Shown here piece by piece: positions 7,983 to 14,920 of a stretch of DNA of 64,000 bases; the stretch's first letter is position 1, and every line of letters starts with the position of its first letter. A program made the translations under genes and the position numbers. Source of the stretch: an uncultured Verrucomicrobiota bacterium (lineage in GTDB: Bacteria > Verrucomicrobiota > Kiritimatiellia > CAIVKH01); contig CALMUP010000028.1 in NCBI GenBank assembly GCA_937872895.1, forward strand, positions 1 to 64,000. Direction: 5' to 3'. The notes under the pieces are model-generated. The model saw only the letters and a program-made list of their open reading frames with translations, had not been told where the DNA came from and did not search any database.

Positions 7983-8831
7983 TCACCTGCCCTCGCCAAG
8001 GTTGGTAATCAGAACCTCGTAAGCTGATCGGCGAGCCCCCGCGAAACCTGCCACGTGTCTACGAACTCGAATTCGACGTCTGTCCCACCGCTGAAAGTGA
8101 GTGGCGACTTCGCTGCATTGGGCGTATGTCATGACGAATTTCGCCCCGCACTCATCAATGCGATACAGATGCTTCGACAAGCGAACCAGATCACGCGGCG
8201 TGAATGCCCGCTTATCGTATTGCCGAAAAACTCTACGAGAAGCGACGGCGTAGGGTGGATCGAGAAAAACGAAATCACCGCTTCGCACGCTCGAAAGAAT
8301 GCGGCCGAAATCGGCACACTTCAACGACGCTCGAGCAAGCAGCAGAGCAGCACGTCGAAAGTCCTCTATCGGAGGAATTGCACCGGCTCGGCTGTGCGCA
8401 TACGGCACATTGAATTTGCCTTCGGTGTTCGTCCTGAAGATGCCGTTGAAGCAGTGCCTATTAAGATAAACGAACCGGACAGCGCGATCGAATTTGCAGA
8501 GGCAACGAGGATCTTTATCGCGTTCAACGTAGTAGGCGTCTTCGCCTTTAGGCAGGCTTGTCACCGCGTGATACAGATCGTCCGGTTTCGATCGTACAAC
8601 GTCGTACGCTTCGATGAGGCCTGCATTGATGTCGCCGAGAAGGGCTTGTTGAGGCTGGAGATGAAAGAACAGGGCTGCAGAGCCGGCAAACGGTTCGACG
8701 TACCGTGTAAAGTCGGTGTTCCAATGGGATTCCAAAGCAGAGAGTTGTTTCCGCTTGCTTCCAGCCCATCGGAAAATAGGGTTTAATCGAAGTTTTGTTA
8801 TGGGCGCTGCGCCGCCCGAATACTTGTTCAT
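7983..8831 (-). CDS. D12-class DNA adenine N6-methyltransferase (Dam-like)
   Basis: The protein transfers a methyl group from SAM to adenine. Motifs in order are those of the D12/Dam family: FRWAGSKRK (motif X), EPFAGSAALF (SAM-binding motif I), NRHCFNGIFR, and catalytic FLDPPY near residue 195. Its 282 residues are normal for Dam-type enzymes. The first 15 residues before LNPIFRWAGS are not typical, but the ATG at 8831 is the only good start and has a G-rich site upstream. It heads a three-gene operon with the ParB-like and HEPN-like genes. As a methylase without a paired classical nuclease it may mark self DNA for that system. Its GC content looks lower than the flanking core genes. Confidence 0.88.
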   Translation of the reverse strand: MNKYSGGAAPITKLRLNPIFRWAGSKRKQLSALESHWNTDFTRYVEPFAGSAALFFHLQPQQALLGDINAGLIEAYDVVRSKPDDLYHAVTSLPKGEDAYYVERDKDPRCLCKFDRAVRFVYLNRHCFNGIFRTNTEGKFNVPYAHSRAGAIPPIEDFRRAALLLARASLKCADFGRILSSVRSGDFVFLDPPYAVASRRVFRQYDKRAFTPRDLVRLSKHLYRIDECGAKFVMTYAQCSEVATHFQRWDRRRIRVRRHVAGFAGARRSAYEVLITNLGEGR

Positions 8832-9289
8832 ATTGCCCCCACCCTTGTGTGCAAGGTTATTCGAGATCGCGGGTATCGAGCAAGAGAATTAATGCTGTTC
8901 GACATCCTCCCTCCAACTGCGCCGTCGTTGTTCTCGCCGGTCACGTGGTCAACTCTGACGGCGATGGCCTTGGGCTTCTTGCGGTGGCCGTTGCCCGCGT
9001 TATATTCGTCGAATAGCGTCATTTGCCCGGCGACGGGCGAGCCGTAATGGATGGTGCAGATGAGCCGCTTGGGACCGAGCTGGTTGAAGTTGGCGGCGAA
9101 GTACTTGAAGAAGTTGCTCTCGAACGGGTCATCTCAGTTGTAGTAGAGGACCTTGTCGCGGAAGGTATTGGGGTCGTACTCTTGGTTGGCTTCGACTTCC
9201 TTCTGGATGTCGACGTACTGAGTGTAGAAATCGTCCTGCTTTGCCACATTCGCGGCGCTGAGGGAGCGGTTGAGCGATTTGCTTGCTAT
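8828..9289 (-). pseudogene. Decayed EcoRI-type adenine methyltransferase (N-terminal part)
   Basis: One frame can be followed through SKSLNRSLSAANVAKQDDF, YTQYVDIQKEV, an in-frame TGA at 9134-9136, then DDPFESNFFKYFAANF. These match the N-terminus of the EcoRI-type adenine methylase family, where the sequence is CNCDDPFESNFFKYF; the stop falls where the second Cys codon (TGC) is expected. The expected initiator Met is an ATA (9289-9287). The tail loses similarity after about 150 codons, whereas the family has more than 300. Three independent lesions make it a clear pseudogene. Its final TGA overlaps the ATG of the Dam-like gene. Confidence 0.82.
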
Positions 9290-9330
9290 GGCGTAATTGG
9301 CTTCCTTGGGTATCCTCAACGTCTTTGTGG

Positions 9331-9397
9331 GCGCACGACCACCCTGAGTGGCGGGGGACCGCTGTGGTACCCCATCCACTCGAGGGACATGTTGTGC
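9331..9397 (-). repeat. attC-like palindrome B after the Gly-rich gene
   Basis: On the minus strand it starts with GCACAACATGT two bases after the stop of the small gene. It then folds into a long stem with unpaired bases: CCCT, AGTGG and GGGG on one side pair with CCCC, CCACT and AGGG on the other. It closes with TGGTCGTGCGC. The first 11 bases are identical to palindrome A at 10263-10253, and both end with a GGTCGT segment. Paired end boxes, a bulged stem, conserved ends with variable middles, and a position right after a stop codon are the features of integron attC recombination sites. Confidence 0.55.
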
Positions 9398-9399
9398 AA

Positions 9400-9579
9400 T
9401 TATTTCTTCGTTCCATTTGCGGAGCCGGAACCACCACTTCCGCCTTGCGGAGGTTTGGGAGCCGAGTTGCCTGACGAGCCACTTCCGGTATACCCCCCCC
9501 GTATTCCTCCACCGGCATAGCCGGAATTCTTCACCTGACCCTTAGATCCGCCACCTGATGACTGTTTATCCTTGCTCAT
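9400..9579 (-). CDS. Small Gly/Ser-rich protein (59 aa)
   Basis: A 59-residue protein starts at an ATG with an AGGAGA ribosome binding site eight bases upstream. It is almost entirely Gly, Ser, Lys, Pro, Asn and Tyr (MSKDKQSSGGG, GYAGGGIRGGYTGSGSSG, PKPPQGGSGGSGSANGTKK) with no hydrophobic core, so it is probably disordered. It begins 10 bases after the DUF6338-like membrane gene and ends two bases before an attC-like palindrome, so the two genes look like one cassette. The strong ribosome binding site and position argue that it is a real gene and a partner of the membrane protein. Function unknown. Confidence 0.65.
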   Translation of the reverse strand: MSKDKQSSGGGSKGQVKNSGYAGGGIRGGYTGSGSSGNSAPKPPQGGSGGSGSANGTKK

Positions 9580-9589
9580 TGGTTGTCTC

Positions 9590-10189
9590 CTATTGTTTTG
9601 GAAGGTTAAATACCTCTATGTGAGAGTATTCATCTTTGCGGACCAGAAGTCCTCTTGTATTCGGTATGACATGCTGAAACATACCGTTCTCGTCCACCTT
9701 GTAGACAAGTTCAATATAGATATCTCCTTCATGCGGATACGCAGATGCATATGAGCCAGCACCGTAGTAACCGCCTATCTTTTCGCCCGATTTTAGGTGA
9801 AGCAGAACGAATGCTTCTGGGCGCTGGTCAAAAAGGAAGTCCCAGGCTGTTGGATATGGCAATTGAACCCACCGAGTGAATAGCCGCTTCTTGTGCAAGA
9901 AGACAAGTAGGCACGGCCAAAGAATAGGAAATACAAGCAAAACGATGCCCCAGCAGATGTGAAACCATACGGGATGCAAAACAGACAAGTTGGATGCGTT
10001 GACTGGAATCAGGATCGGCAGGGAGAGAATCAAGTTCAGCAAGCCATAAAAGAGACCCTCGAATGCCGCACTACCCCAATCGAGCGCTCGTGCGGGCATC
10101 AAGAGGCGATATAGCTGCATCGATATGAGGCCTGGCAATATCAGCAAAACGACTAGCGTTACGGTGTCTATGTCAAATGGTAGTTCCAC
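9590..10189 (-). CDS. DUF6338-like membrane protein
   Basis: The 199-residue protein has three or four predicted membrane helices in its first 105 residues (LVVLLILPGLISMQLY; FYGLLNLILSLPILIPV; ICWGIVLLVFPILWPCLLVF). A soluble C-terminal domain follows with PTAWDFLF, VLLHLKSGEKIGGYYG and NTRGLLVRKDEYSHIEVF. This arrangement, an N-terminal PGLI-type helix followed by a W-x-PTAWDYFF and GGYYG domain, fits the uncharacterised DUF6338 family. The biochemical role is unknown. It starts 14 bases after attC-like palindrome A and is followed by the small Gly-rich gene. Base composition is lower in GC than the core genes, consistent with horizontal origin. Confidence 0.75.
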   Translation of the reverse strand: MELPFDIDTVTLVVLLILPGLISMQLYRLLMPARALDWGSAAFEGLFYGLLNLILSLPILIPVNASNLSVLHPVWFHICWGIVLLVFPILWPCLLVFLHKKRLFTRWVQLPYPTAWDFLFDQRPEAFVLLHLKSGEKIGGYYGAGSYASAYPHEGDIYIELVYKVDENGMFQHVIPNTRGLLVRKDEYSHIEVFNLPKQ

Positions 10190-10203
10190 GGTTGCTTTCT
10201 ATT

Positions 10204-10263
10204 GCACAACGACCAACCGCAGGGGCGGCGTCTTCGCCGTCCTCCTCGCGGTACATGTTGTGC
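10204..10263 (-). repeat. attC-like palindrome A
   Basis: A 60-base imperfect palindrome on the minus strand with perfect 7-base ends GCACAAC and GTTGTGC. Inside are perfect ACCGC/GCGGT arms and a bulged AGG-CGGCG/CGCCG-CCT stem with an AAGA loop. It begins three bases after the stop codon of the 10267-10701 gene and ends 14 bases before the next gene. The GTTGTGC end resembles the integron R' core (GTTRRRY) except for one position. A lone copy of the same heptamer lies at 10728-10734, just upstream of the preceding gene. Confidence 0.55.
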
Positions 10264-10266
10264 GTC

Positions 10267-10701
10267 TTATTCCCTAATAACTGATATAAGACCATTGGAT
10301 GTTAATGCAATATACTGAAGTAATTCTTTCTCTTTCGGCACCTTGATGACGGCAGATTTTAACCCTGACGAAGTCATCACTTCGCAACGCTTAACATCTG
10401 TCATGGAACCACGTATTGACGCCTCCGGAAATGGATATCGAGAAAAGTACGCCGTAGCGTAATTACTGGTGCCGGTCGATACAGTTGTCCATACATACGG
10501 GAAAACATCTTTGATATCGTCTTTGATCCAATCGATGCGCTGATTTCGCATTCTCGTGAGTTCCAAGAAGTTGAGTAGTGACCCACGAGGTACAGCAACA
10601 CAATCGACATTCTTTTGCCAAGCTTGCAGAATCAAGTAGACGCCGAGGGTTCTATGGCTGCGGCGGTGAGTTTCTCGATACGTAATATCAGGTGCTGGCA
10701 T
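10267..10701 (-). CDS. Hypothetical protein in a cassette-like unit (144 aa)
   Basis: A soluble protein of 144 residues with no recognisable family. It starts with a basic stretch (ETHRRSHRTLG), has a mixed alpha/beta middle (VDCVAVPRGSLLNFLEL; RIDWIKDDIKDVFPYVW) and ends in strands (GLKSAVIKVPKEKELLQYIAL). There is no signal peptide, membrane helix or obvious nuclease or toxin motif. A ribosome binding site (GGGAGAAAT) precedes the ATG. A GTTGTGC heptamer lies 26 bases upstream and attC-like palindrome A begins three bases downstream, so the gene has the layout of a single-gene integron cassette. Such cassettes often encode short proteins without known relatives. Confidence 0.6.
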   Translation of the reverse strand: MPAPDITYRETHRRSHRTLGVYLILQAWQKNVDCVAVPRGSLLNFLELTRMRNQRIDWIKDDIKDVFPYVWTTVSTGTSNYATAYFSRYPFPEASIRGSMTDVKRCEVMTSSGLKSAVIKVPKEKELLQYIALTSNGLISVIRE

Positions 10702-10994
10702 ATTATTTCTCCCTGGTTACTCTTTTCGCACAACAAGTTATTGAGCCGTTTCTTCTGTTAACGCAATGTTTTGAAGCCATATACACAACACCATGACTTA
10801 CAGGCTTAAACGAAGCGGCATTTTAACAGAACGTCAAGAATAACATGAGTTAATTGGTGTCATTGTTTCTTCCGTTTTCGGTTTAAATTGTTCGCCGCGT
10901 TGCCCGCGCTCCACAATCACAGCCTACAAGCGCCCGATGCCTCGCCGCACCGCCATTTTCTGTCCTCGCCCACGCCTTCAGCCCCCAAACCGCT
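10702..10994. other. AT-rich intergenic stretch between cassette-like unit and nuclease gene
   Basis: No gene is supported here. Bases 10735-10890 are clearly more AT-rich than the rest of the window. The only structured item seen is the heptamer GCACAAC (GTTGTGC on the minus strand) at 10728-10734, identical to the ends of palindrome A. No convincing promoter pair was found, although an AT-rich leader would suit one for the minus-strand cassette genes. No integrase gene or attI-like site is evident. Confidence 0.5.
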
Positions 10995-11972
10995 TCACCC
11001 GTAGGGCCCAGGTTCTTGATCAATCTTCAGTTTCTCCTTGATGTATTTCGCGATGTCTTTGGGCACATCATCAAACTCATTCCGGTGAATGCGCTTGGAT
11101 TCGTAGTCGATTTTTACGTCTTGCAGGAATCGGTCGAAATCCCGGTTTTGCTCGCACAGTTTATTGATCGTTTCCCAGTCGAGTTGGGCCCGGCCGCGTG
11201 CCGGGTAGAGGATGCGCGAGGCGTCGATGTCGGTGGGATCGAGTTGGATAATCCCGATGCCGAACGACGAGGCCAGCCGCTCCAGCTCAGCCAGAAATTC
11301 ATCGTCCTGGAGAATATCCACCGCCACCAGATAGCCCTCGTGCGCCCAGGATGAATTCGAGACGGCTTGAAAATAGGATTCCCGGTAATTGGCCTTGTTC
11401 AGTCCCTTCTTGATCTCGAACGAGAACAGCCGCAACGAGTTGTTGTCCGAGAGCCGGTTAAATTCGATTACATTGGGCCGCCAATCATCCAGGGGAAGAT
11501 AGAACCCGACCATGTCAGGGTGAATCCATTCGTTGTACCCGCCCTTGGTCGATTTTTCGTGCATGATCGTCTTGGTGTAGATCGAGCGGCCACGGTTGAA
11601 CGAGGGGTTGGAGTTTGCGTAGTACGTGAGCAGCGGATGCAGATCGCGCTCGTGGTACTCCGTCTTTTTCTCGGCCTTCCTCCCCTCCTCCTTCTCCAGC
11701 TTGCTGATCGCGTCGGCGGGGAGTTCGGCCGCCCGTTCTTTAAGGAAGAATCGTGTCGGTCGCGACCCGACCTTGATAAATAGGCCGTCATCGTTGTCGC
11801 GCACTTCCACATACAGGCGGGCGCCGAGACTTTGCCAAGGCGTCTTGCCGCTCGTTTCCAGCTTGGCCGTGAGTCCACGGTCCTGTCCGACTTTCCATAT
11901 CTCCTGATAGATCATCGGCTGGGTCGCCTGCTTCAGGACGTCGTAAGCCAAGTCAAGGAACGAGTAACTCAT
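10995..11972 (-). CDS. HARE-HTH protein with restriction-nuclease-like domain (COG2958 type)
   Basis: Residues about 3-80 form a HARE-HTH domain (FLDLAYDVLKQATQPMIYQEI, then ARLYVEVRDNDDGLFIKVGSRPTRFFL). This winged helix is found in restriction enzymes and chromatin proteins and has been proposed to sense modified bases. The remainder resembles a PD-(D/E)xK nuclease fold: EWIHPDMVGF (about 150) followed by RLFSFEIKKGLNK (about 185), giving an HPD...EIK core. The combination matches the uncharacterised COG2958 group. Start 11972 is preferred to the longer frame at 12005 because GGAGG lies 10 bases upstream and relatives begin close to FLDLAY. It stands alone with no adjacent methylase, so it may be a modification-dependent nuclease or a solitary defence gene. 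Confidence 0.75.
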   Translation of the reverse strand: MSYSFLDLAYDVLKQATQPMIYQEIWKVGQDRGLTAKLETSGKTPWQSLGARLYVEVRDNDDGLFIKVGSRPTRFFLKERAAELPADAISKLEKEEGRKAEKKTEYHERDLHPLLTYYANSNPSFNRGRSIYTKTIMHEKSTKGGYNEWIHPDMVGFYLPLDDWRPNVIEFNRLSDNNSLRLFSFEIKKGLNKANYRESYFQAVSNSSWAHEGYLVAVDILQDDEFLAELERLASSFGIGIIQLDPTDIDASRILYPARGRAQLDWETINKLCEQNRDFDRFLQDVKIDYESKRIHRNEFDDVPKDIAKYIKEKLKIDQEPGPYG

Positions 11973-12336
11973 GTTGTCATCGCCTCCAGATTCCCTCTCG
12001 TGCATGCCATAACATTACCTCGTGTGTGTTCGTAAAGGCTATTTACGACAAACCGGCAGACCCCATCTTTCGAAGGTCCATCGTAGCCGGGTATGGCCAA
12101 CAGGTAAAGTCGGGAAGCGATTGGTCGAAGCGTGGACGCGCACGCGAATCAAACAGCGGGACATCGACGCCGTCGCGAAGGTTCCAATCATTGGAACGTT
12201 TGCGTAGCGCATGTTCCAGTCCTTGGAAACCGCCCCGGGTCGCCAGGCTCGATCCGTTTCATGAAGCATGTAACCGCTTCATCGGCTCGGCGGGACCCAG
12301 GCGTATCAGGCGGCTAAGCCTAACCTTGAACCGGCT
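11973..12336. other. Intergenic region with the right palindrome copy
   Basis: No gene is supported: the open frames here are short, overlap each other and lack ribosome binding sites. The stretch holds the double palindrome at 12181-12230 and, before it, sequence without visible order. The segment GCCTAACC near 12315 lies just before the end of the outer-membrane gene and could be a chance match to an integron-type core box. Confidence 0.5.
12181..12230. repeat. Double TTCCAA/TTGGAA palindrome, right copy
   Basis: GTTCCAA-tca-TTGGAAC (12181-12197) is followed after 15 bases by a second, slightly imperfect palindrome GTTCCAGTCCTTGGAAAC (12213-12230). The nine bases before the first one, GTCGCGAAG, plus its first arm are identical to the left copy (1322-1337). 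Same order, spacing within two bases and same orientation make the two copies direct repeats enclosing about 10.8 kb of defence genes. Confidence 0.75.
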
Positions 12337-13863
12337 CTAGAAATGCAACTCGACGCCGAGGTCCACCCGGTATTCGGTGTCCCACTCCTCGCTGTCGCGC
12401 CACTGCGGTCCGGCGCGGACTTCGCCGATGACGAAGCGCTGGTACAGGTCCCACCGGTAGGTGGCGAGAAGACGGTATTGGTCGGTAGCATCATCCGACC
12501 CGAACACCGAGGCGCGTGCACCGTACCCTTCGATCGCGTCGCCGGCACCGATAGCGCGACCGGTCTCGCGGCGCGATTCATCAAACAAGGTAATCGGCCG
12601 GCCGATCATGAAGGTCTGCTCCCACTCGTATCCGTCGCTGGCCTCGGTAAACTTGCCGGACGTGTTCTGCCGGTACACCCAGCGGTTCCCGGCAAACCAC
12701 TTCAATGCGCCGAGCGTGGTTAGTTCTCCGAACCCGTCATCGGATTCCCAGAACACCCGCTGCTCGAAGTTCCACTTCCACGTGCCCCAGGCCCAGGTCG
12801 GCTTCCAGGCCGCCCGCGCAAACACCTCGGGCAGCCACTTCGCCCGGACGCCGACGTCGGTGCTGATGTCCCAGATGTTCTTCTTGCTGCGGGCACCGAC
12901 CGTCCACCCGTCGTCCTCGCGTTCCAGCTTGTCGCGGCCGGGCAGGTCGTCGCTGGAGGAACTTTCCACAAACAGGCTGACCCGGCGCTCGAGGTTGGGC
13001 AGGTCGACATCGAGGTTCACATCCGGCTTCAGCTCGATTTCGGTTTTGTCGCCGACCAGCGTTCGGGTGTAAAGGCCCATGGTCAGCTCGTCCATCGGCG
13101 GATGCACGATCACCGGGTCCCCTTCCCCGGCAAACCGCGCATCGAAGGATTGCATCTGGTTCTGCAACCGGTTGGGCACCTGTTCAGCGAGGTAGTCCAA
13201 CCGGTCCTGCGTGCTGGCGAACACGGAGGGCCGGTTGATGGTATCGTGTTCCGAGGTTGCGATGAAATGCGACATCACCCGGCCCTGTTCCGGAAGCTCA
13301 ACCCGTCTTCGCGGATAATCATCACCGCGCAGATCCATGAACAACCAGCCGGCCAGGAAGTCGGCGACCTCGAACGGATCCAGTCCGACTTCGGCACCGA
13401 CGAGGCCGAGGTGAAGGCCGACATCAACTTCGGCGAAGCCATACCGTGGCGGGTGCGGCCGTTCATCGCTGGCATCGACCCCGGCGATCACCAGTCCGCG
13501 CTGGTATTCGAGACCGAACGGATACCGGAACGTGTCGGGATACCGTGGTCCGGGCAATCCGATAAAGGCGGTCTTCTGGCTGCCGACATAAAACGCGGCG
13601 AAGTCGGTCGCCCGGGCGGTCACGCCGAATCCAGGGCCGACCTTGAGGCGGAGTCGAACGATATCCACCAGATCCATGACCCGGTTGGGTAGATACCACA
13701 AGGCGGCGGACCAGAACCCCGGCCCCTCCGCCCGTTCCGCCACGACCGGTTGCGCGACCGGAGCCGGTTCCTGTCCCGCAGCCGGCAACCATCCCGACAG
13801 CGCCACCAAACCTGCACACAGGCCGCACACCGCATGGCGGCCAACTCCACGAAACATGCTCAT
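12337..13863 (-). CDS. Secreted probable outer-membrane protein
   Basis: The 508-residue protein has a signal peptide (hydrophobic CGLCAGLVALSGWL, cleavage likely after AAGQ near residue 31). A segment with LPNRVMDLVDIVRLRLKVG and GFGVTARATDFAAFYVG follows, then alternating strand-rich sequence rich in Trp, Tyr and Arg. It ends YRVDLGVELHF, with the terminal Phe typical of barrel proteins inserted by BAM. It is the last gene of a minus-strand group of envelope proteins. No named family is claimed; similar secreted proteins with a PNRxxDLVDI segment occur in PVC and deltaproteobacterial genomes as far as I recall. A structural or transport role in the outer membrane is inferred. Confidence 0.7.
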   Translation of the reverse strand: MSMFRGVGRHAVCGLCAGLVALSGWLPAAGQEPAPVAQPVVAERAEGPGFWSAALWYLPNRVMDLVDIVRLRLKVGPGFGVTARATDFAAFYVGSQKTAFIGLPGPRYPDTFRYPFGLEYQRGLVIAGVDASDERPHPPRYGFAEVDVGLHLGLVGAEVGLDPFEVADFLAGWLFMDLRGDDYPRRRVELPEQGRVMSHFIATSEHDTINRPSVFASTQDRLDYLAEQVPNRLQNQMQSFDARFAGEGDPVIVHPPMDELTMGLYTRTLVGDKTEIELKPDVNLDVDLPNLERRVSLFVESSSSDDLPGRDKLEREDDGWTVGARSKKNIWDISTDVGVRAKWLPEVFARAAWKPTWAWGTWKWNFEQRVFWESDDGFGELTTLGALKWFAGNRWVYRQNTSGKFTEASDGYEWEQTFMIGRPITLFDESRRETGRAIGAGDAIEGYGARASVFGSDDATDQYRLLATYRWDLYQRFVIGEVRAGPQWRDSEEWDTEYRVDLGVELHF

Positions 13864-13866
13864 CGC

Positions 13867-14037
13867 CTAGGGTCTCCCGGTAATGCCCACGTGCGCCGCC
13901 GGGCTCACGTGGAACTTGCCGCCATAGTAATCCACATCCAATCCCACCGACAACCCCGGGGTGATCGTGCACGCCACCGCCGAGGCCGCCATCCCTATCG
14001 CGAGGATCAACCAACGCCATGATGAAACCCGTTTCAT
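13867..14037 (-). CDS. Small predicted lipoprotein (56 aa)
   Basis: This short frame encodes a basic N-terminus (MKRVSSWRW), a hydrophobic segment (LILAIGMAASA) and a lipobox-like VAC with Cys at residue 23, then a mature part of only 34 residues (TITPGLSVGLDVDYYGG). The ATG lies one base after the TGA of the VOC lipoprotein gene and is preceded by GGGAGGGCGG. The stop is three bases before the start of the outer-membrane protein gene. Tight spacing and a complete lipoprotein signal argue that it is real. The function is unknown; it may accompany the neighbouring barrel protein. Confidence 0.65.
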   Translation of the reverse strand: MKRVSSWRWLILAIGMAASAVACTITPGLSVGLDVDYYGGKFHVSPAAHVGITGRP

Positions 14038-14038
14038 G

Positions 14039-14899
14039 TCACCGCCCTCCCGTTGTTTCAGGATTCCAGGTCTGCACGGCCAGCGGGGCACCGGAAGGAT
14101 CCAGCACCAGCGCAAGGGAACCGCGACGGCGGGCCGGATCGGGCGCGACCACCACGCGGCCACCCTTGGCTTCGCAGCGGGCGAGGGTCGCCGCGACATC
14201 GTCCACCCGTACAAACGGGATCCAGGCCGAACGCGTATCCTCGAAGGGGTTGGCCAGGATGGCGGCCTGCGCCTCGTCCCCGGCCCGCAAGGTCCGGTAC
14301 GACGGATCGCCTTCGCCCCCGGCCACCACCTCGTACCCAAACACGGCTTGGTAAAACGTGGCGGCCCGTTCCGTATCGCCGGCCAGCAACTCGGCCCAGA
14401 GCCAGTTGTTCTGCGCGGGTTCGCGAACGGCCGGATCCCCGCTGCTGGAGGTGACGAGTTGGAACAGGGCGCCCTCCGCATCCTCCACCACCGCGACGCG
14501 GCCACGCCCGGCCAGCATCGACGGTTTGTAATGGATCGTACCCCCGGCCTTGACCACGGCGCGGGCGGCGTCACGGACATCGGGGACGGAGATCGCTTGC
14601 AACCACAAGGCCGACCGCACCGGACGTCCGGTGCGTTGGGCATCGAGGATACCGGCGACGGGCTGCCCGTCCAGCAAGGCCAGCACATACCCGGTGTCGC
14701 CCAAGGGCTCGAAGGTCCATCCGAACAGCTCACCGTAGAATTCCATGGCGGCGGCCGGATCGGGGGTCACCAGGTCGCGCCAGACCACCGCCCCGTGGCG
14801 GGAGACGCCGGGTTCGCCAAGCGGCGGGAACTGCGGGCCGCGCTGGCACCCGGTCATCGCCACCACGGCGAGCATTACCAATCCCCAGGATGATTTCAT
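14039..14899 (-). CDS. Lipoprotein with two VOC (glyoxalase-like) domains
   Basis: The N-terminus MKSSWGLVMLAVVAMTGC is a lipoprotein signal with Cys18. Two VOC-fold modules follow, about residues 36-150 (WRDLVTPDPAAAMEFYGELFGWTF) and 163-280 (WAELLAGDTERAATFYQAVFGYEV), each with the beta-alpha-beta start typical of the glyoxalase/bleomycin-resistance superfamily. VOC proteins bind a metal and small molecules and are normally cytoplasmic, so a lipid-anchored envelope form is uncommon. The substrate cannot be told. It lies in the envelope gene group between the DUF6268-like barrel gene and the small lipoprotein. Confidence 0.85.
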   Translation of the reverse strand: MKSSWGLVMLAVVAMTGCQRGPQFPPLGEPGVSRHGAVVWRDLVTPDPAAAMEFYGELFGWTFEPLGDTGYVLALLDGQPVAGILDAQRTGRPVRSALWLQAISVPDVRDAARAVVKAGGTIHYKPSMLAGRGRVAVVEDAEGALFQLVTSSSGDPAVREPAQNNWLWAELLAGDTERAATFYQAVFGYEVVAGGEGDPSYRTLRAGDEAQAAILANPFEDTRSAWIPFVRVDDVAATLARCEAKGGRVVVAPDPARRRGSLALVLDPSGAPLAVQTWNPETTGGR

Positions 14900-14920
14900 G
14901 TTTTTCTCCTTCGTACCCGC

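Noticed and set aside
9331-10263. CRISPR array suggested by repeated GCACAACATGT
   Set aside because: Only two copies plus a lone heptamer, far apart and separated by genes, with no regular spacers.
12022-12340. Several short frames in the gap before the outer-membrane gene
   Set aside because: Mutually overlapping, without ribosome binding sites, and crossing the palindromes; treated as non-coding.
13867-14733. 288-codon frame containing the small lipoprotein
   Set aside because: Only its last 57 codons are a plausible gene; the rest is an alternate frame of the VOC lipoprotein gene.
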